A stretch of DNA of 64,000 nt from Kitasatospora sp. MAA19 (GCF_029894125.1 NZ_JARXYZ010000022.1:1-64000), one strand, 5' to 3'. Positions 33,971-43,170 are shown, counted from the stretch's first letter. A program made the numbers and translations. The notes: a model not told the origin generated them from the sequence alone.

Positions 33971-34384
33971 CTAGCGCCGCACGCTGCGCGGCCCGGTGAC
34001 CGCTGCGCCCAGCGCGCCGACCCGGGCCCGCAGTTCGCGGTCGGCGGTGACGACCAGGCAGTCCCGGTCAGGCTGATCGGCCCTGGCCGCCCGGACCAGC
34101 TCGACGATCAGGTCGTCACCGCTGCCGGTCGCGGCGACCACCCGCACCTCGGGCACCTCGCGCACGCCCCGGGCCGCGCCCTCCACGACCAGCACCACCT
34201 CCAGCGGCCCCGGCCGCTCCGGCAGGCCCTGCCCGGCGACGGCGACCAGTGCGTCCCGCAGCCGCTCGGCGGCGCCGCGCCGGTCCCGCCACCACCCGTC
34301 GGGCACCGACCCGACCACGTTGGCACCGTCCACCACCAGCAGCGACAGCCCGCCCCGGGCCCCGGCCGCGTCCTTGACTCCCAT
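33971..34384 (-). CDS. NYN-domain (PIN-like) nuclease
   Basis: This 137-residue protein begins ATG-G-V-K and soon reaches SLLVVDGANVVGSVPDGWWR, the NYN/PIN motif with the first catalytic Asp. Further acidic residues follow in ATGSGDDLIVELV and CLVVTADRELRARV. This small stand-alone form is widespread in Streptomyces and is presumed to be an RNase; its substrate is unknown. A longer upstream frame exists but has only low-complexity sequence. Confidence 0.85.
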   Translation of the reverse strand: MGVKDAAGARGGLSLLVVDGANVVGSVPDGWWRDRRGAAERLRDALVAVAGQGLPERPGPLEVVLVVEGAARGVREVPEVRVVAATGSGDDLIVELVRAARADQPDRDCLVVTADRELRARVGALGAAVTGPRSVRR

Positions 34385-34455
34385 GGTCGCCAAGCCTGCC
34401 ACGGCCCGGGCTGCTCCCGCTCCGCCCACCGGGAAGGCCGGGCGGTGGCGGGGCG

Positions 34456-34866
34456 TCAGGTCAGCGTGATCCGGATGCCGACGGTGCCGCGCTCGCCGCG
34501 GCGCAGCCGGCTGCCGAGCAGGGTGAGCACGCCGAGCAGGCCGTACTTCTGCCGCAGCAGGGTGCGGTAGGCGGCGGTGCGCTCGGGGCTGAGGAGTTCG
34601 GCGGTGGCCGGGTACTGCTCGCCGGTCGGCCGGCCCTTGACGTCGCACGGGCCGACCAGGACGTCCGCGCGGTTGCGGATCCGCTTGACCTTCCAGGAGT
34701 TCGCGACGGTCCAGACGCCGAGCGCCTCGCCGTCGCGGACCACCCACACCGGGGTCGGTACGGCGGTGCCGTCCTTCTTGTAGGTGCTGACGAGGAGGTA
34801 GCTCCCGGCGGCGAGGCTGATGATCCGGGCGAGCCGGTCCGGCGAGGCGGGGTCGGGCGTGGTCAT
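34456..34866 (-). CDS. PPOX-class F420-dependent oxidoreductase
   Basis: This split-barrel flavin/F420 protein (136 aa) of the pyridoxamine 5'-phosphate oxidase-like superfamily shows AGSYLLVSTYKKDGTAVPTP, then VWVVRDGEALGVWTVANSWK and VKRIRNRADVLVGPCD. These segments form the F420-binding sheet in actinobacterial relatives (TIGR03618-like). The substrate is unknown. It is on the same strand as the nuclease gene. Confidence 0.88.
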   Translation of the reverse strand: MTTPDPASPDRLARIISLAAGSYLLVSTYKKDGTAVPTPVWVVRDGEALGVWTVANSWKVKRIRNRADVLVGPCDVKGRPTGEQYPATAELLSPERTAAYRTLLRQKYGLLGVLTLLGSRLRRGERGTVGIRITLT

Positions 34867-34937
34867 GGCCGGAAGTCTAGGGCCCCGCCCCGATCACCGC
34901 TGGCCGGCCGGTCGTGGCCGTGGCCGTGGCCGGGGGC

Positions 34938-36302
34938 TCAGCGGTGCAGACGGGTGCGGGCGGTGACGGCCAGGGCGCGGGCCCGGCGGGTCAGCCGGCC
35001 GCACCCGCCGACACCGGTGGAGCCGACGGCGCCGGCGCCCGGGCGGGGGAGCTCGGCCGGCGGCGCGGCGGCGGCCGAGGCGGCGGGTGCGCCGCGGCGG
35101 CGGGCGGCGGTGCGCCAGGCGGCCCAGAGCGCGAGTGCGGCGCCGAGGGACGCGGCCGTCCAGGCGGCCGGGCCGAGGCCGGGTCCGCTGTCCTGGACGG
35201 CCTGCGGGTCCACCTTCGCGGTGGGGCCGGAGGCGGGCCCGCCGCGCACGGGGGCCGGGCCCGCGGAGGCGGCGGAGGTGTCCTCCACCAGCTGCCCGAC
35301 CGGCTGGACCTTGCCGGTCGCCGCGAAGCCCCAGTCGAGCAGGTCGGCCGCCTCGTCGTAGACCTTGGCCTGCGCCTCGGGGTGCATCACCGTCACCAGC
35401 AGGGTGCGGCCGCCGCGCTGGGCGGCGCCGGTGAAGGTGGCGCCCGCGTTGGTGGTGTAGCCGTTCTTGACGCCGATCAGGCCCGGGTACTTGCCGAGCA
35501 GCCGGTCGGTGTTGGCGATGTCGAAGCTGATGCGCTGCCCGGTGAGCTTGTCCAGCCCGCCGGGGAAGCGCGCGGTGCGGGTCGAGCAGTAGGCGCGGAA
35601 GTCGGCGTTGCGCAGCCCCGCGCGGGCGAACAGGGTGAGGTCGTAGGCGGAGGAGACCTGGCCGTCCATGTCGTAGCCGTCGGGGGAGACCACCTTGGTG
35701 TCGCCGGCCTGTAGCGCCTTGGCGCGGGCCTGCATCTGCGCGACGGTCTGCTGGAGGCCGCCGTTCATGTGCGCGAGGACGTGGACGGCGTCGTTGCCGG
35801 AGCTGAGGAAGACGCCGCGCCAGAGGTCCTCGACGCGGTACGGCAGGTTCTCCTTGACGCCGACCAGGCTGCTGCCGACACCGACGTCGGCCAGCTCCGC
35901 CGCGGTCACCCGGTGCTCCGTCGCGCGGTCGAACTTGGGCAGCACGGTGTCCGCGAAGAGCATCTTCAGGGTGCTGGCCGGGGCCAGCGGCAGGTGGGCG
36001 TTGCGGGCCGCGAGCACCTCGCCGCTGCCGGCGTCGGCGATCAGCCAGGACCGCCCGGTCAACGCGCGCGGGAGCGCGGGCGCACCAGCCAGCGGCGCGA
36101 CCTGGACGGTCGATCGGCCGAGCCGCTCCCCGCCGACCGCGCCGGCGGAGTCCTTCCCGAAGGCAGTCGGGGCACCGAAGGCCGGCGGGGCACCGAAGGC
36201 CGTCGGATCGCCGTCGGCGGTCGGGACGCCGGCGCCGAGCGCCAGGGCGGACACCGCGGCGGCCGCCGCTATCCTGCTGACCTGCTGTGACTTCTGCTGC
36301 AC
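34938..36302 (-). CDS. D-alanyl-D-alanine carboxypeptidase (low-mass PBP)
   Basis: This exported peptidoglycan-trimming enzyme (454 aa) has the three penicillin-binding motifs: ASTLK (Ser ~110, Lys ~113), SGN (~168-170) and KNGYT (~279). It starts at GTG 36302 with a signal segment VSRIAAAAAVSALALGAG, followed by three AFGAP-type repeats. It ends with a membrane helix (AAWTAASLGAALALWAAW) and a basic tail, so it is held at the membrane. It cleaves the terminal D-Ala of stem peptides. It is unlinked to the wall-lytic cluster by operon but lies a few kb from it. Confidence 0.92.
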   Translation of the reverse strand: MQQKSQQVSRIAAAAAVSALALGAGVPTADGDPTAFGAPPAFGAPTAFGKDSAGAVGGERLGRSTVQVAPLAGAPALPRALTGRSWLIADAGSGEVLAARNAHLPLAPASTLKMLFADTVLPKFDRATEHRVTAAELADVGVGSSLVGVKENLPYRVEDLWRGVFLSSGNDAVHVLAHMNGGLQQTVAQMQARAKALQAGDTKVVSPDGYDMDGQVSSAYDLTLFARAGLRNADFRAYCSTRTARFPGGLDKLTGQRISFDIANTDRLLGKYPGLIGVKNGYTTNAGATFTGAAQRGGRTLLVTVMHPEAQAKVYDEAADLLDWGFAATGKVQPVGQLVEDTSAASAGPAPVRGGPASGPTAKVDPQAVQDSGPGLGPAAWTAASLGAALALWAAWRTAARRRGAPAASAAAAPPAELPRPGAGAVGSTGVGGCGRLTRRARALAVTARTRLHR

Positions 36303-36607
36303 ACGGCGAACGTACCCGGGCCGCCGCCGGGCCGCCGCGCCTGCTGCTCCGTCCGGCTGGCCGCACTCCACCTGCGGATCGGTGATCATCCGCCCGGGAC
36401 ACGCGCCGCCCGCCAGGACTGCCTTCGGTCAACGGGGGCATCGGCTGCGAGCCGGCGACCCCGCCCTCCCGGAGACCTCGTCCGGCCTGGTCAGAGGGCA
36501 TGCCGACAGCGCGTGGCCTCGTGCAGGGCGGGTGGTCGCGGTCCGGGCCGACTACCATGAATAGGGACATTCTTCGGTGCCCGGGCCGCAGTGGTAGGGA
36601 GGCCGAC

Positions 36608-38452
36608 ATGGCGTTCGGGAATGCTTGTCTCGGAGGCGTGGACGGCGCCCGCTACCTGCCGATCTCCGAGCACGGCCTGATCGGTGACCTCCGTACCGCC
36701 GCACTCGTGGGCACCAATGGCACCATCGACTGGTACTGCTGCCCGCGCTTCGACGCACCCAGCGTGTTCGCGTCCATCCTCGACGCCGACCGGGGCGGAT
36801 CGTTCGAACTGGCCGCCGATGTACCGACCCGCACGCGACAGTTCTACTTCCCCGACACCAACGTGCTGATCACGCGGTTCTTCGCCTCCGACGGTGTGGC
36901 GGAGATCCAGGACTTCATGCCGGTCGTCGACGAGTCGCGCGAGGCGGCCCGGCACCGGCTGATCCGACGGGTGATCTGTGTGCGGGGGACGCTCCCGTTC
37001 CGGGCGCGGATCGCTCCCCGCTTCGGCTACGGGGCCGAACCGCACACCGTGGAGCTGCGGGCCCACGAGGCGCTCTTCCGGTCCCGGTCGATGTCGCTGG
37101 CGCTGACGGCCACCGCGGCGCTCGAGTGCGACGACCTGGACGTGTGGTCGCACTTCAAGCTCCTCGAAGGCGAGTCCGCGGTGTTCGCCCTCGACCAGAT
37201 CGGCGACGACGTCGTTCCCCGCGCCTGCCCCCGGGCCGAGGCGGAGGAGCAGTTCGAGGCGACGGTCAGGTTCTGGCGGCGCTGGCTGGCCGGTTCGCGC
37301 TACCACGGTCGGTGGCGGGAGACGGTGCACCGCTCCGCGCTGGTGCTGAAGCTGCTCACCTATGCGCCGACCGGCGCGATCGTGGCCGCGCCCACGACCA
37401 GCCTGCCCGAGCAGATCGGCGGCGAGCGCAACTGGGACTACCGGTACGTGTGGGTCCGCGACGCCGCCTTCTGCATCTACGCCATGCTCCGGCTGGGCTT
37501 CACCTCGGAGGCGGAGGCGTTCATGGCCTTCCTCGACGAGCGGGGCATGCAGGGCTCCGGCCAGGACATCGCCGCCACGGGCCCGCTGCAGATCATGTAC
37601 GGCATCGACGGACGCGACGAACTGCCCGAGCACGAGCTGTCCCACCTGGAGGGATACCTGGGATCCGCTCCGGTGCGGGTGGGGAACGCCGCCACCGGCC
37701 AGCTCCAGCTGGACATCTACGGAGCGCTGATCGACTCCGTCTACCTGTACGACAAGTGGGGACAGCCGATCAGCAGCGACCGGTGGGACGAGGTCGGTGT
37801 CGTGGTGGACTGGCTCTGCGGTCACTGGGACCAGCCCGACGAAGGCGTCTGGGAGACCCGAGGGGGTCGACGGAACTTCCTGTACTCGCGGCTGATGTGC
37901 TGGGTGGCGATCGAACGGGCCATCCGGATGGCGAACCGGCGCGGCCTGCCCGCCGACCTCCCCCGCTGGCGGCAGAGCCGTGACGCGATCTACCGGCAGA
38001 TCATGCAGCGCGGCTGGTCGGCCGAGCGGGGAGCGTTCGTCCAGGGCCTGGACAGCGACGTACTCGACGCCTCCCTGCTGATGATGCCGATGGCCAAGTT
38101 CATCTCGCCCACCGACCCCAAATGGCTCTCGACCCTGGACGCGCTCACCACGGACCTGGTGTCGGACTCGTTGGTCTACCGCTACGACCCGCAGGCCAGC
38201 CCGGACGGCCTGCGGGGAACCGAGGGCACCTTCTCGATCTGCTCCTTCTGGTACGTCGAGGCGCTCGCCCGCGCCGGGCGCCTGGAGGAGGCCCAGCTGG
38301 CCTTCGAGAAGATGCTCACCTATGCCAACCACCTCGGCCTCTACGCCGAGGAGATCGGCCCGACCGGTGAACAACTGGGCAACTTCCCCCAGGCGTTCAC
38401 CCACCTCTCGCTGATCAGCGCGGCGTTCAACCTCGACCGGGCGCTCGGCTGA
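36608..38452 (+). CDS. Glycoside hydrolase family 15 protein (trehalase/glucoamylase type)
   Basis: This protein (614 aa) has an N-terminal beta domain (ISEHGLIGDLRTAALVGTNG, IDWYCCPRFDAPSVFASIL) and an (alpha/alpha)6 barrel with ERNWDYRYVWVRDAAFCIYA. GVWETRGGRRNFLYSRLMCW probably holds the general acid, and the end EGTFSICSFWYVEALARAG the second catalytic region. Actinobacterial homologues of this form include trehalases, so trehalose is the likely substrate, but glucoamylase activity cannot be excluded. AGGGAGG sits before ATG 36608. It lacks a signal peptide. Confidence 0.9.
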   Translation: MAFGNACLGGVDGARYLPISEHGLIGDLRTAALVGTNGTIDWYCCPRFDAPSVFASILDADRGGSFELAADVPTRTRQFYFPDTNVLITRFFASDGVAEIQDFMPVVDESREAARHRLIRRVICVRGTLPFRARIAPRFGYGAEPHTVELRAHEALFRSRSMSLALTATAALECDDLDVWSHFKLLEGESAVFALDQIGDDVVPRACPRAEAEEQFEATVRFWRRWLAGSRYHGRWRETVHRSALVLKLLTYAPTGAIVAAPTTSLPEQIGGERNWDYRYVWVRDAAFCIYAMLRLGFTSEAEAFMAFLDERGMQGSGQDIAATGPLQIMYGIDGRDELPEHELSHLEGYLGSAPVRVGNAATGQLQLDIYGALIDSVYLYDKWGQPISSDRWDEVGVVVDWLCGHWDQPDEGVWETRGGRRNFLYSRLMCWVAIERAIRMANRRGLPADLPRWRQSRDAIYRQIMQRGWSAERGAFVQGLDSDVLDASLLMMPMAKFISPTDPKWLSTLDALTTDLVSDSLVYRYDPQASPDGLRGTEGTFSICSFWYVEALARAGRLEEAQLAFEKMLTYANHLGLYAEEIGPTGEQLGNFPQAFTHLSLISAAFNLDRALG

Positions 38453-38596
38453 CCCGGCGCAGATCGCCGAGGCCATCGCTTATCCGGCCGGCGACTCGGT
38501 GACTTCCACTCCAGGGTGCGCCGGACTCGCGCAGCCGCTGGGGCGGGCACGATCCGGTCGCTGACGGTCCGTGGGCGGGTGAAGCCGGATCTCGGA

Positions 38597-38647
38597 CGTC
38601 CCGGGACGGGATCAGGGACGGTCCAGGGACGGTTCGGGGACGGCGAA
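38597..38647 (+). promoter_or_regulatory. Palindrome CGTCCCGGGACG followed by GGGACGG repeats
   Basis: A perfect 12-bp palindrome (38597-38608) is followed by three more GGGACGG units at 11-12 bp steps, upstream of the exported gene at 38733. Similar sites lie before 40603 and 43319. TAGCGT at about 38695 may be the -10 box. Confidence 0.55.
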
Positions 38648-38732
38648 GCGTGGTGGTCCGGACCGTGCCGCTCCTAGCGTGGCGGTCATCGAGTCCGTCG
38701 AGTGCGGACCATGCCCTAGCCCGAGGAGAACC

Positions 38733-39122
38733 GTGGCGATTCACTCCCTGGTCAAGCGTGCCGCCGTGGTGACGGCGTCCGCCGCCATCGCGGCGACCAC
38801 GCTGGCCGGCACGGCCAGTGCCAACACCCAGGCCGGATACGTCGGTGACAACCAGGCCAACGACTGGACCGCCGTGCAGTGCGTCCAACACGACTTCAAC
38901 CAGTTCTCCCTCGCCCGGGGCGGTAACTACCCGTCGCTCAAGGAGGACGGCTACTGGGGCCCGAACACCCGCAGCGCGGTGATCTGGATGCAGAACATGC
39001 TGATCAGCTACGCGAAGCACGCCGACGGCATCGTGGGCCCCCTCACCGGTGACCTGCTGCTCGACTACGGCGACCAGGGGTGGGACGGCAAGTGCCGGGC
39101 CGCGCTGCCCACCAGCTCCTGA
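38733..39122 (+). CDS. Small exported peptidoglycan-binding-like protein
   Basis: This 129-residue protein begins at GTG 38733 (GAGGAGAACC upstream) with a Sec signal ending TASANT. The mature part (about 95 aa) has one PG_binding_1-like unit: AVQCVQHDFNQF, SLKEDGYWGPNTRSAVIWMQ, and ADGIVGPLTGDLLL. It has two Cys and resembles the protein at 43319. It probably attaches to the wall; no catalytic residues are seen. Confidence 0.82.
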   Translation: MAIHSLVKRAAVVTASAAIAATTLAGTASANTQAGYVGDNQANDWTAVQCVQHDFNQFSLARGGNYPSLKEDGYWGPNTRSAVIWMQNMLISYAKHADGIVGPLTGDLLLDYGDQGWDGKCRAALPTSS

Positions 39123-39237
39123 CCAGGTAGCAGCGCGTCTGCTCCGGAGCCACCCGGCTCTGCCGCGCCGCGTCGTCGACGCGACCGGAGCCGACCCGGC
39201 CGGCCGCGCGACACCCCGCCCGCCGGGCCCGGACTCC

Positions 39238-39284
39238 ACCGCTGCCCTCGCGCCGTCAAGAGGCCCGAGGGCAGCGGTGTTTTC
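39238..39284 (+). terminator. Rho-independent terminator
   Basis: A 13-bp perfect stem (39238-39250 with 39266-39278) with a 15-nt loop is followed by GTTTTC. It lies downstream of the gene ending at 39122. Confidence 0.75.
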
Positions 39285-39321
39285 ACCACCACCCGACCAG
39301 CTGAGGACCAGGTAGCCCCGT

Positions 39322-40401
39322 ATGAACCCCGACCCGACCCCGTCCCACCCCGGCCGCCGCTCGGTGCTGGCCGGCGCCTTCGCGATCGGTACCGGTGCAC
39401 TGCTCTCGTCCGTGCTGCCCGCCGGGGTGGCACGGGCCGCCGGTGGACCGGCGATCGCCGACACGAACGCGTGGGGGGCCCGGCCCTCCAGCAGCCCCAT
39501 CAACGTCCTGGCCGGCGTGCCGGACAAGGTGATCGTGCACCACACCGCGACCGCCAACGTGACGGACTACTCGCAGGCGGCCGCGTTCTCACTGGCCCGG
39601 TCGATGCAGACCTACCAGATGGACAGCGAGAGCTGGATAGACACCGGCCAGCACTTCACCATCAGCCGCGGCGCGTACATCATGGAGGGCCGCCACAACA
39701 GCCTGTCCACGCTGCTCGGCGGCACCCAGCACGTAGAGTCCGCCCACTGCACGGCGCAGAACACGGTGGCGATCGGCATCGAGAACGAGGGCACCTACAG
39801 CACCGTCGACCCGCGTAGCGAGCAGTACGCGGCGCTGGTCGACCTGATCACCTCCATCTGCCGCCAGTACGGGCTGCGGGCCTACCAGATCTACGGGCAC
39901 CGGGACTTCAACAACACCGAGTGCCCCGGCGACCGCCTGTACGCGCTGCTCCCGCAGCTGCGCCGCGATGTGGCCGCGCGGATCGGCGGGGACCCGACCG
40001 GGCCGGTGTGGCCGATGCTCAGCAGCGGGGCCTCGGGCGAGCGGGTGAAGACGCTGCAGTACCTGCTGGTGCAGCACGGTGCGACCCTGACCGTGGACGG
40101 GTCGTACGGGCCGGCCACGCAGAGCGCCGTGACGGCCTTCCAGAACACCACGCACGCCTCGGCGGACGGGGTCGCGGGCAACCAGACGTGGAGCCAGGCC
40201 GTCGCGCCGCTCGCCCGCGGCGCCTCGGGCAGCGCGGTGACGGCGGTGCAGAGCCAGCTGGTCGCGCACGGGATCCCGGTGACGGTCGACGGCGCGTTCG
40301 GCCCCGGCACGCAGTCCGGGGTGACGTCCTTCCAGAACTCGGCGTCGCTGCCCGCCGACGGCGTGGTCGACGCCCGGACCTGGAGCCGGCTGGTCGCCTG
40401 A
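39322..40401 (+). CDS. Tat-exported N-acetylmuramoyl-L-alanine amidase with two PG-binding domains
   Basis: The protein (359 aa) starts with a twin-arginine signal (PGRRSVLAGAFAIGTGALLS) cut near ARAA. An Amidase_2/PGRP domain (~45-220) follows with zinc ligands in VIVHHTA, YGHRDFNNTECPGD. Two PG_binding_1 repeats (~230-295 and ~300-358) show GERVKTLQYLLVQHG and GSAVTAVQSQLVAHG. It should cut between MurNAc and L-Ala in the wall. Terminators on both sides make it a single-gene unit. Confidence 0.92.
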   Translation: MNPDPTPSHPGRRSVLAGAFAIGTGALLSSVLPAGVARAAGGPAIADTNAWGARPSSSPINVLAGVPDKVIVHHTATANVTDYSQAAAFSLARSMQTYQMDSESWIDTGQHFTISRGAYIMEGRHNSLSTLLGGTQHVESAHCTAQNTVAIGIENEGTYSTVDPRSEQYAALVDLITSICRQYGLRAYQIYGHRDFNNTECPGDRLYALLPQLRRDVAARIGGDPTGPVWPMLSSGASGERVKTLQYLLVQHGATLTVDGSYGPATQSAVTAFQNTTHASADGVAGNQTWSQAVAPLARGASGSAVTAVQSQLVAHGIPVTVDGAFGPGTQSGVTSFQNSASLPADGVVDARTWSRLVA

Positions 40402-40411
40402 CGCCGCATCC

Positions 40412-40454
40412 GCCGGTGCCCCTCGCGGACCTGCCGCCCGCGAGGGGCACCGGC
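40412..40454 (+). terminator. Terminator hairpin, 17-bp perfect stem
   Basis: Arms 40412-40428 and 40438-40454 are perfectly complementary with a 9-nt loop. There is no T-run, as is usual for streptomycete terminators. It follows the amidase stop by 10 bp. Confidence 0.75.
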
Positions 40455-40505
40455 GTCGGCGGCCGCACACGCCGGGACCACCGGGCACCCCGAGGGCTGC
40501 GGGGA

Positions 40506-40538
40506 CGTCCCTGGGACGCCAGGATCCCTGGTGGGACG
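40506..40538 (+). promoter_or_regulatory. Palindrome CGTCCC-T-GGGACG and downstream CCTGGTGGGACG
   Basis: The interrupted palindrome (40506-40518) and CCTGGTGGGACG (40527-40538) lie 84 and 64 bp before the exported gene at 40603. The same two elements occur at almost the same distances before 43319. Confidence 0.55.
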
Positions 40539-40602
40539 GCCAGTTGAGCCCGACAGTGGGCGACACCGCCTGATCACCCGACAGGCCCTGGAGGGATGAC
40601 CC

Positions 40603-41322
40603 GTGAAACGTACCTCGGCCCTGCGCGGACTCGCCGCAGCCGCGCTCGCATTCGTCGCACTCGCCCTGCTGCCCGCACCGGCACAGGCACTCGACTCCAC
40701 CACCTGGCTCCAGCGCAACCTGGTGGGGATCGGCTACCTGGCCGGCGGCGGCGTCGACGGCACCTACGGCCCGAACACCACCGCCGCCGTCCGCAGCTTC
40801 CAGCACGACAACGGGCTCGACGAGGACGGCGTGTACGGCGGCCGCACCGAACTCGCGCTGCACAACAAGGTCGCCGAGGTGCAGCGCGCGGTCGGCTCGG
40901 GCGCGGACGGCGCCTACGGCTCGGGGACGACCGACGCCGTCACCACCTGGCAGCGTGCGCACAGCCTGAGCTACGACGGCATCGCCGGGCCGGCGACCAT
41001 GAACGCGCTGGGGATCGCGCGGACCGTGCAGATCACCGCCCAGTGGAAGTTCGGCAGCCACGGCTGGAGCGTGAGCGGCCAGTTCGGCTGCCTGGACCAG
41101 ATCTACATCCACGAGAGCGGCTGGAAGGTCTACGCGACCAACCCGTCGTCCGGTGCGTACGGCATACCGCAGGCGCTCCCCGGCGACAAGCTGGCCGCCG
41201 CCGGATCCGACTGGCAGACCAACCCGAACACCCAGCTCAGCTGGGGCCTGGACTACATCAAGGGCCGCTACGGCGACCCGTGCTCGGCGTGGAGTTTCTG
41301 GCAGTCCCACAACTGGTACTGA
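40603..41322 (+). CDS. Exported PG-binding protein with lysozyme-like domain
   Basis: This 239-residue protein has a Sec signal ending PAQA and two PG_binding_1 units (~30-85 and ~87-135; GTYGPNTTAAVRSFQ, GAYGSGTTDAVTTWQ). The C-terminal lysozyme/transglycosylase-like domain (~155-239) shows CLDQIYIHESGWKVYATN, SSGAYGIPQALPG and WGLDYIKGRYG. The Glu in HESGW is the expected catalytic acid. It is probably a muralytic transglycosylase acting on glycan strands. The GTG start has GGAGGG upstream. Confidence 0.9.
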   Translation: MKRTSALRGLAAAALAFVALALLPAPAQALDSTTWLQRNLVGIGYLAGGGVDGTYGPNTTAAVRSFQHDNGLDEDGVYGGRTELALHNKVAEVQRAVGSGADGAYGSGTTDAVTTWQRAHSLSYDGIAGPATMNALGIARTVQITAQWKFGSHGWSVSGQFGCLDQIYIHESGWKVYATNPSSGAYGIPQALPGDKLAAAGSDWQTNPNTQLSWGLDYIKGRYGDPCSAWSFWQSHNWY

Positions 41323-41342
41323 TCGGACGACCAGGACACCCC

Positions 41343-41382
41343 CGATGCCCCCGCGGAGCCGCTGCGCTCCGCGGGGGCATCG
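41343..41382. terminator. Bidirectional terminator, 17-bp perfect stem
   Basis: Arms 41343-41359 and 41366-41382 pair perfectly with a 6-nt loop. It lies between the convergent genes ending at 41322 (plus) and 41431 (minus) and may serve both. Confidence 0.75.
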
Positions 41383-41430
41383 TCGTTTCCGGAACCGTCC
41401 CGGGGTGAACGCGGCGTCGTGGCCGGTGGA

Positions 41431-41877
41431 TCAGCTGCTGCGCCGGAAGGTCCGCCGGTCGGCGGTGGTCAGCACCAGACCCGCCGTCAGGATCAGCACG
41501 AGCGAGGCCAGTGACCACAGGACGGCCACCTGCTGGCGGTCCCGGTCCCGGTCCTCGGACCGCACGGCGCCGGCCGGCCCGACCGGCGCCGTGCGGTCCG
41601 GCGCACCGCCCGCCGCGCGACAGGCGTCCGCCAGGTTCCACAGGTCCAGCAGGTGCGCGGCGTCGCCCTCGCAGAGGCCGGCGATCCGCTCGACGGCGTC
41701 GCGGGGCGGGAACTGCTTGCCGTTCACCCACCGCTCCCACGAGGACTTCGCGTAGTGGGTGCGTTCGCTGATCCGGACGTACGTCAGACCGGAACCGGAC
41801 TTCAGCGCCTGGAGCTCGCTGGCGAGCTGATCGGCAGGGGCCGGAGGCGTGTTGCCGGATGCAAGGTGGCGGACCAT
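41431..41877 (-). CDS. XRE-type HTH membrane protein
   Basis: The protein (148 aa from ATG 41877, with GGGGAG upstream) has an N-terminal XRE/Cro-type HTH (LASELQALKSGSGLTYVRIS, KSSWERWVNGKQFPPRDAVE) and a Gly/Asp linker. A C-terminal membrane helix (VLWSLASLVLILTAGLVL) is followed by a short basic tail. Membrane-tethered XRE proteins of this kind are common in Streptomyces and may link envelope signals to transcription. It is divergent from a second, larger relative at 42214 and shares a promoter region containing a 15-bp tandem repeat. Confidence 0.85.
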   Translation of the reverse strand: MVRHLASGNTPPAPADQLASELQALKSGSGLTYVRISERTHYAKSSWERWVNGKQFPPRDAVERIAGLCEGDAAHLLDLWNLADACRAAGGAPDRTAPVGPAGAVRSEDRDRDRQQVAVLWSLASLVLILTAGLVLTTADRRTFRRSS

Positions 41878-41893
41878 GGTGCTACTCCCCGTA

Positions 41894-41923
41894 CTCACTC
41901 TGGTGTGGCTCACTCTGGTGTGG
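41894..41923. repeat. 15-bp tandem repeat upstream of XRE gene
   Basis: CTCACTCTGGTGTGG is present twice head to tail (41894-41908, 41909-41923), starting 17 bp before the XRE start at 41877. It is a candidate autoregulatory site. The rest of the 336-bp divergent gap (41878-42213) holds no further signal that I can support. Confidence 0.6.
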
Positions 41924-42213
41924 TCAAAAGCCATGCAAACTCTGCGGCATCCTCCGGTGAGATGCGAGAGCTCCGAAAGCTGTGGGACGACCCAACCCGC
42001 ACCACGGCCCTGAGCTGTGCTTTGAGACGCCGGGCCGGAGCAAGTTGAGACGATCTCCCGGAACGCCGGTCCCGATCGGCGGCTCCGGGCGGGGCCCGGG
42101 CAGGGGCGGGGCCGGTCCGTGGAGGCGTGGAAAGGACAGGCAATGACCGCATAAACTCACAGGCTGCAATCAGTCCCACGCCTCCCATCGATCCACCTGA
42201 CGAGGTAGCCGAG

Positions 42214-43170
42214 ATGAGCCAGTCCTGGAAGCCACTCCCCGCTGATCTTTCGGAGCCGGCTCGGCGCCTGGCCGAGGAACTGCGCGCGGTCAAGGACGCG
42301 CACCGGATCTCGCTGGCCGACCTGGGAAAGCGGACCCACCTCAGCAAGGCGTCCTGGGAGCGGTGGCTGAACGGGAAGCGCCTGATCACCTCGCAGGCGC
42401 TGTCCGGCCTGATCGCGGCGGTGGAGTGCGACGCCGCGCTGCTGACCTCCCTCCTGCGACAGGCCGAGGCCGCCCGCGACACGGAGGCCGCACCCGCCGC
42501 CGTACCCATATCGACGCCCGCACCCGTACCCACACCCGCGCCGCCGGTCGAAGCGGTCGAGCCCGCAGCGTCGCCGGATCCGTCCCCCTCCACGGCGGAC
42601 GCCGACACCGCCGGGCCGGCGCTCGCCGGGTGGCGGCGGCCGGCGACCCTCCTGGGCGTGGCCGTCGTCGCCGCGTTCGCACTGTTCGCGGCCCTGTACC
42701 CACGCGGCACGCACGACGACCGGACCGGATCGCAGCCGGTGGCGGCAGCGACGACGCCGACGGCGCCGACGCCCTGTCAGGGCGTGGGCTGCGCGGGCAA
42801 GGACCCTCAGACCCAGGGGTGCGACCTCGACGAGCGCACCCTGCTGACCGGCAACGTGGGCGAGGCGATCCTCTATGTCCACTACAGCCCGCGCTGCCGG
42901 GCCGCCTGGGCCGGGATCACCAACGGTTCCCCGGGTGACAGCGCCACGATCACCACCAACACCGGCGAGCAGGAGACCGCCCTGATCCACTGGGGCTACG
43001 ACAACTACTCGGTGATGGTCGACGCGGGCCCGGGCGACACCACTCTCCAGGTGTGCGGCCACCGGTCCGGCGGCGCGGCCTGCACCAGCGTCGTCAACGA
43101 CCCTGCCGCCCGCGCGAGCGCCATGCCGGTGCCCAAGCCCCCGGCACCGGCCACCACCCCCGCGCCCTGA
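42214..43170 (+). CDS. XRE-type HTH membrane protein with DUF2690 domain
   Basis: This protein (318 aa) has an N-terminal XRE HTH (RRLAEELRAVKDAHRIS, KASWERWLNGKRLITSQALS), a Pro/Ala-rich stretch and one membrane helix (LLGVAVVAAFALFAALYP). An extracytoplasmic DUF2690 domain (~205-300) has paired Cys (PCQGVGCAGKDPQTQGC, SPRCRAAWAGI). DUF2690 is found on many streptomycete exported and HTH proteins; its ligand is unknown. The topology suggests an envelope sensor that binds DNA inside. It sits within the wall-lytic cluster and may control it. Confidence 0.88.
   Translation: MSQSWKPLPADLSEPARRLAEELRAVKDAHRISLADLGKRTHLSKASWERWLNGKRLITSQALSGLIAAVECDAALLTSLLRQAEAARDTEAAPAAVPISTPAPVPTPAPPVEAVEPAASPDPSPSTADADTAGPALAGWRRPATLLGVAVVAAFALFAALYPRGTHDDRTGSQPVAAATTPTAPTPCQGVGCAGKDPQTQGCDLDERTLLTGNVGEAILYVHYSPRCRAAWAGITNGSPGDSATITTNTGEQETALIHWGYDNYSVMVDAGPGDTTLQVCGHRSGGAACTSVVNDPAARASAMPVPKPPAPATTPAP

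Noticed and set aside
38453..38732. A cyclic-di-AMP (ydaO-type) riboswitch, often found before actinobacterial wall hydrolase genes
   Set aside because: I could not find the conserved riboswitch core by eye; the visible order here is GGGACGG repeats. A covariance-model search would settle it.
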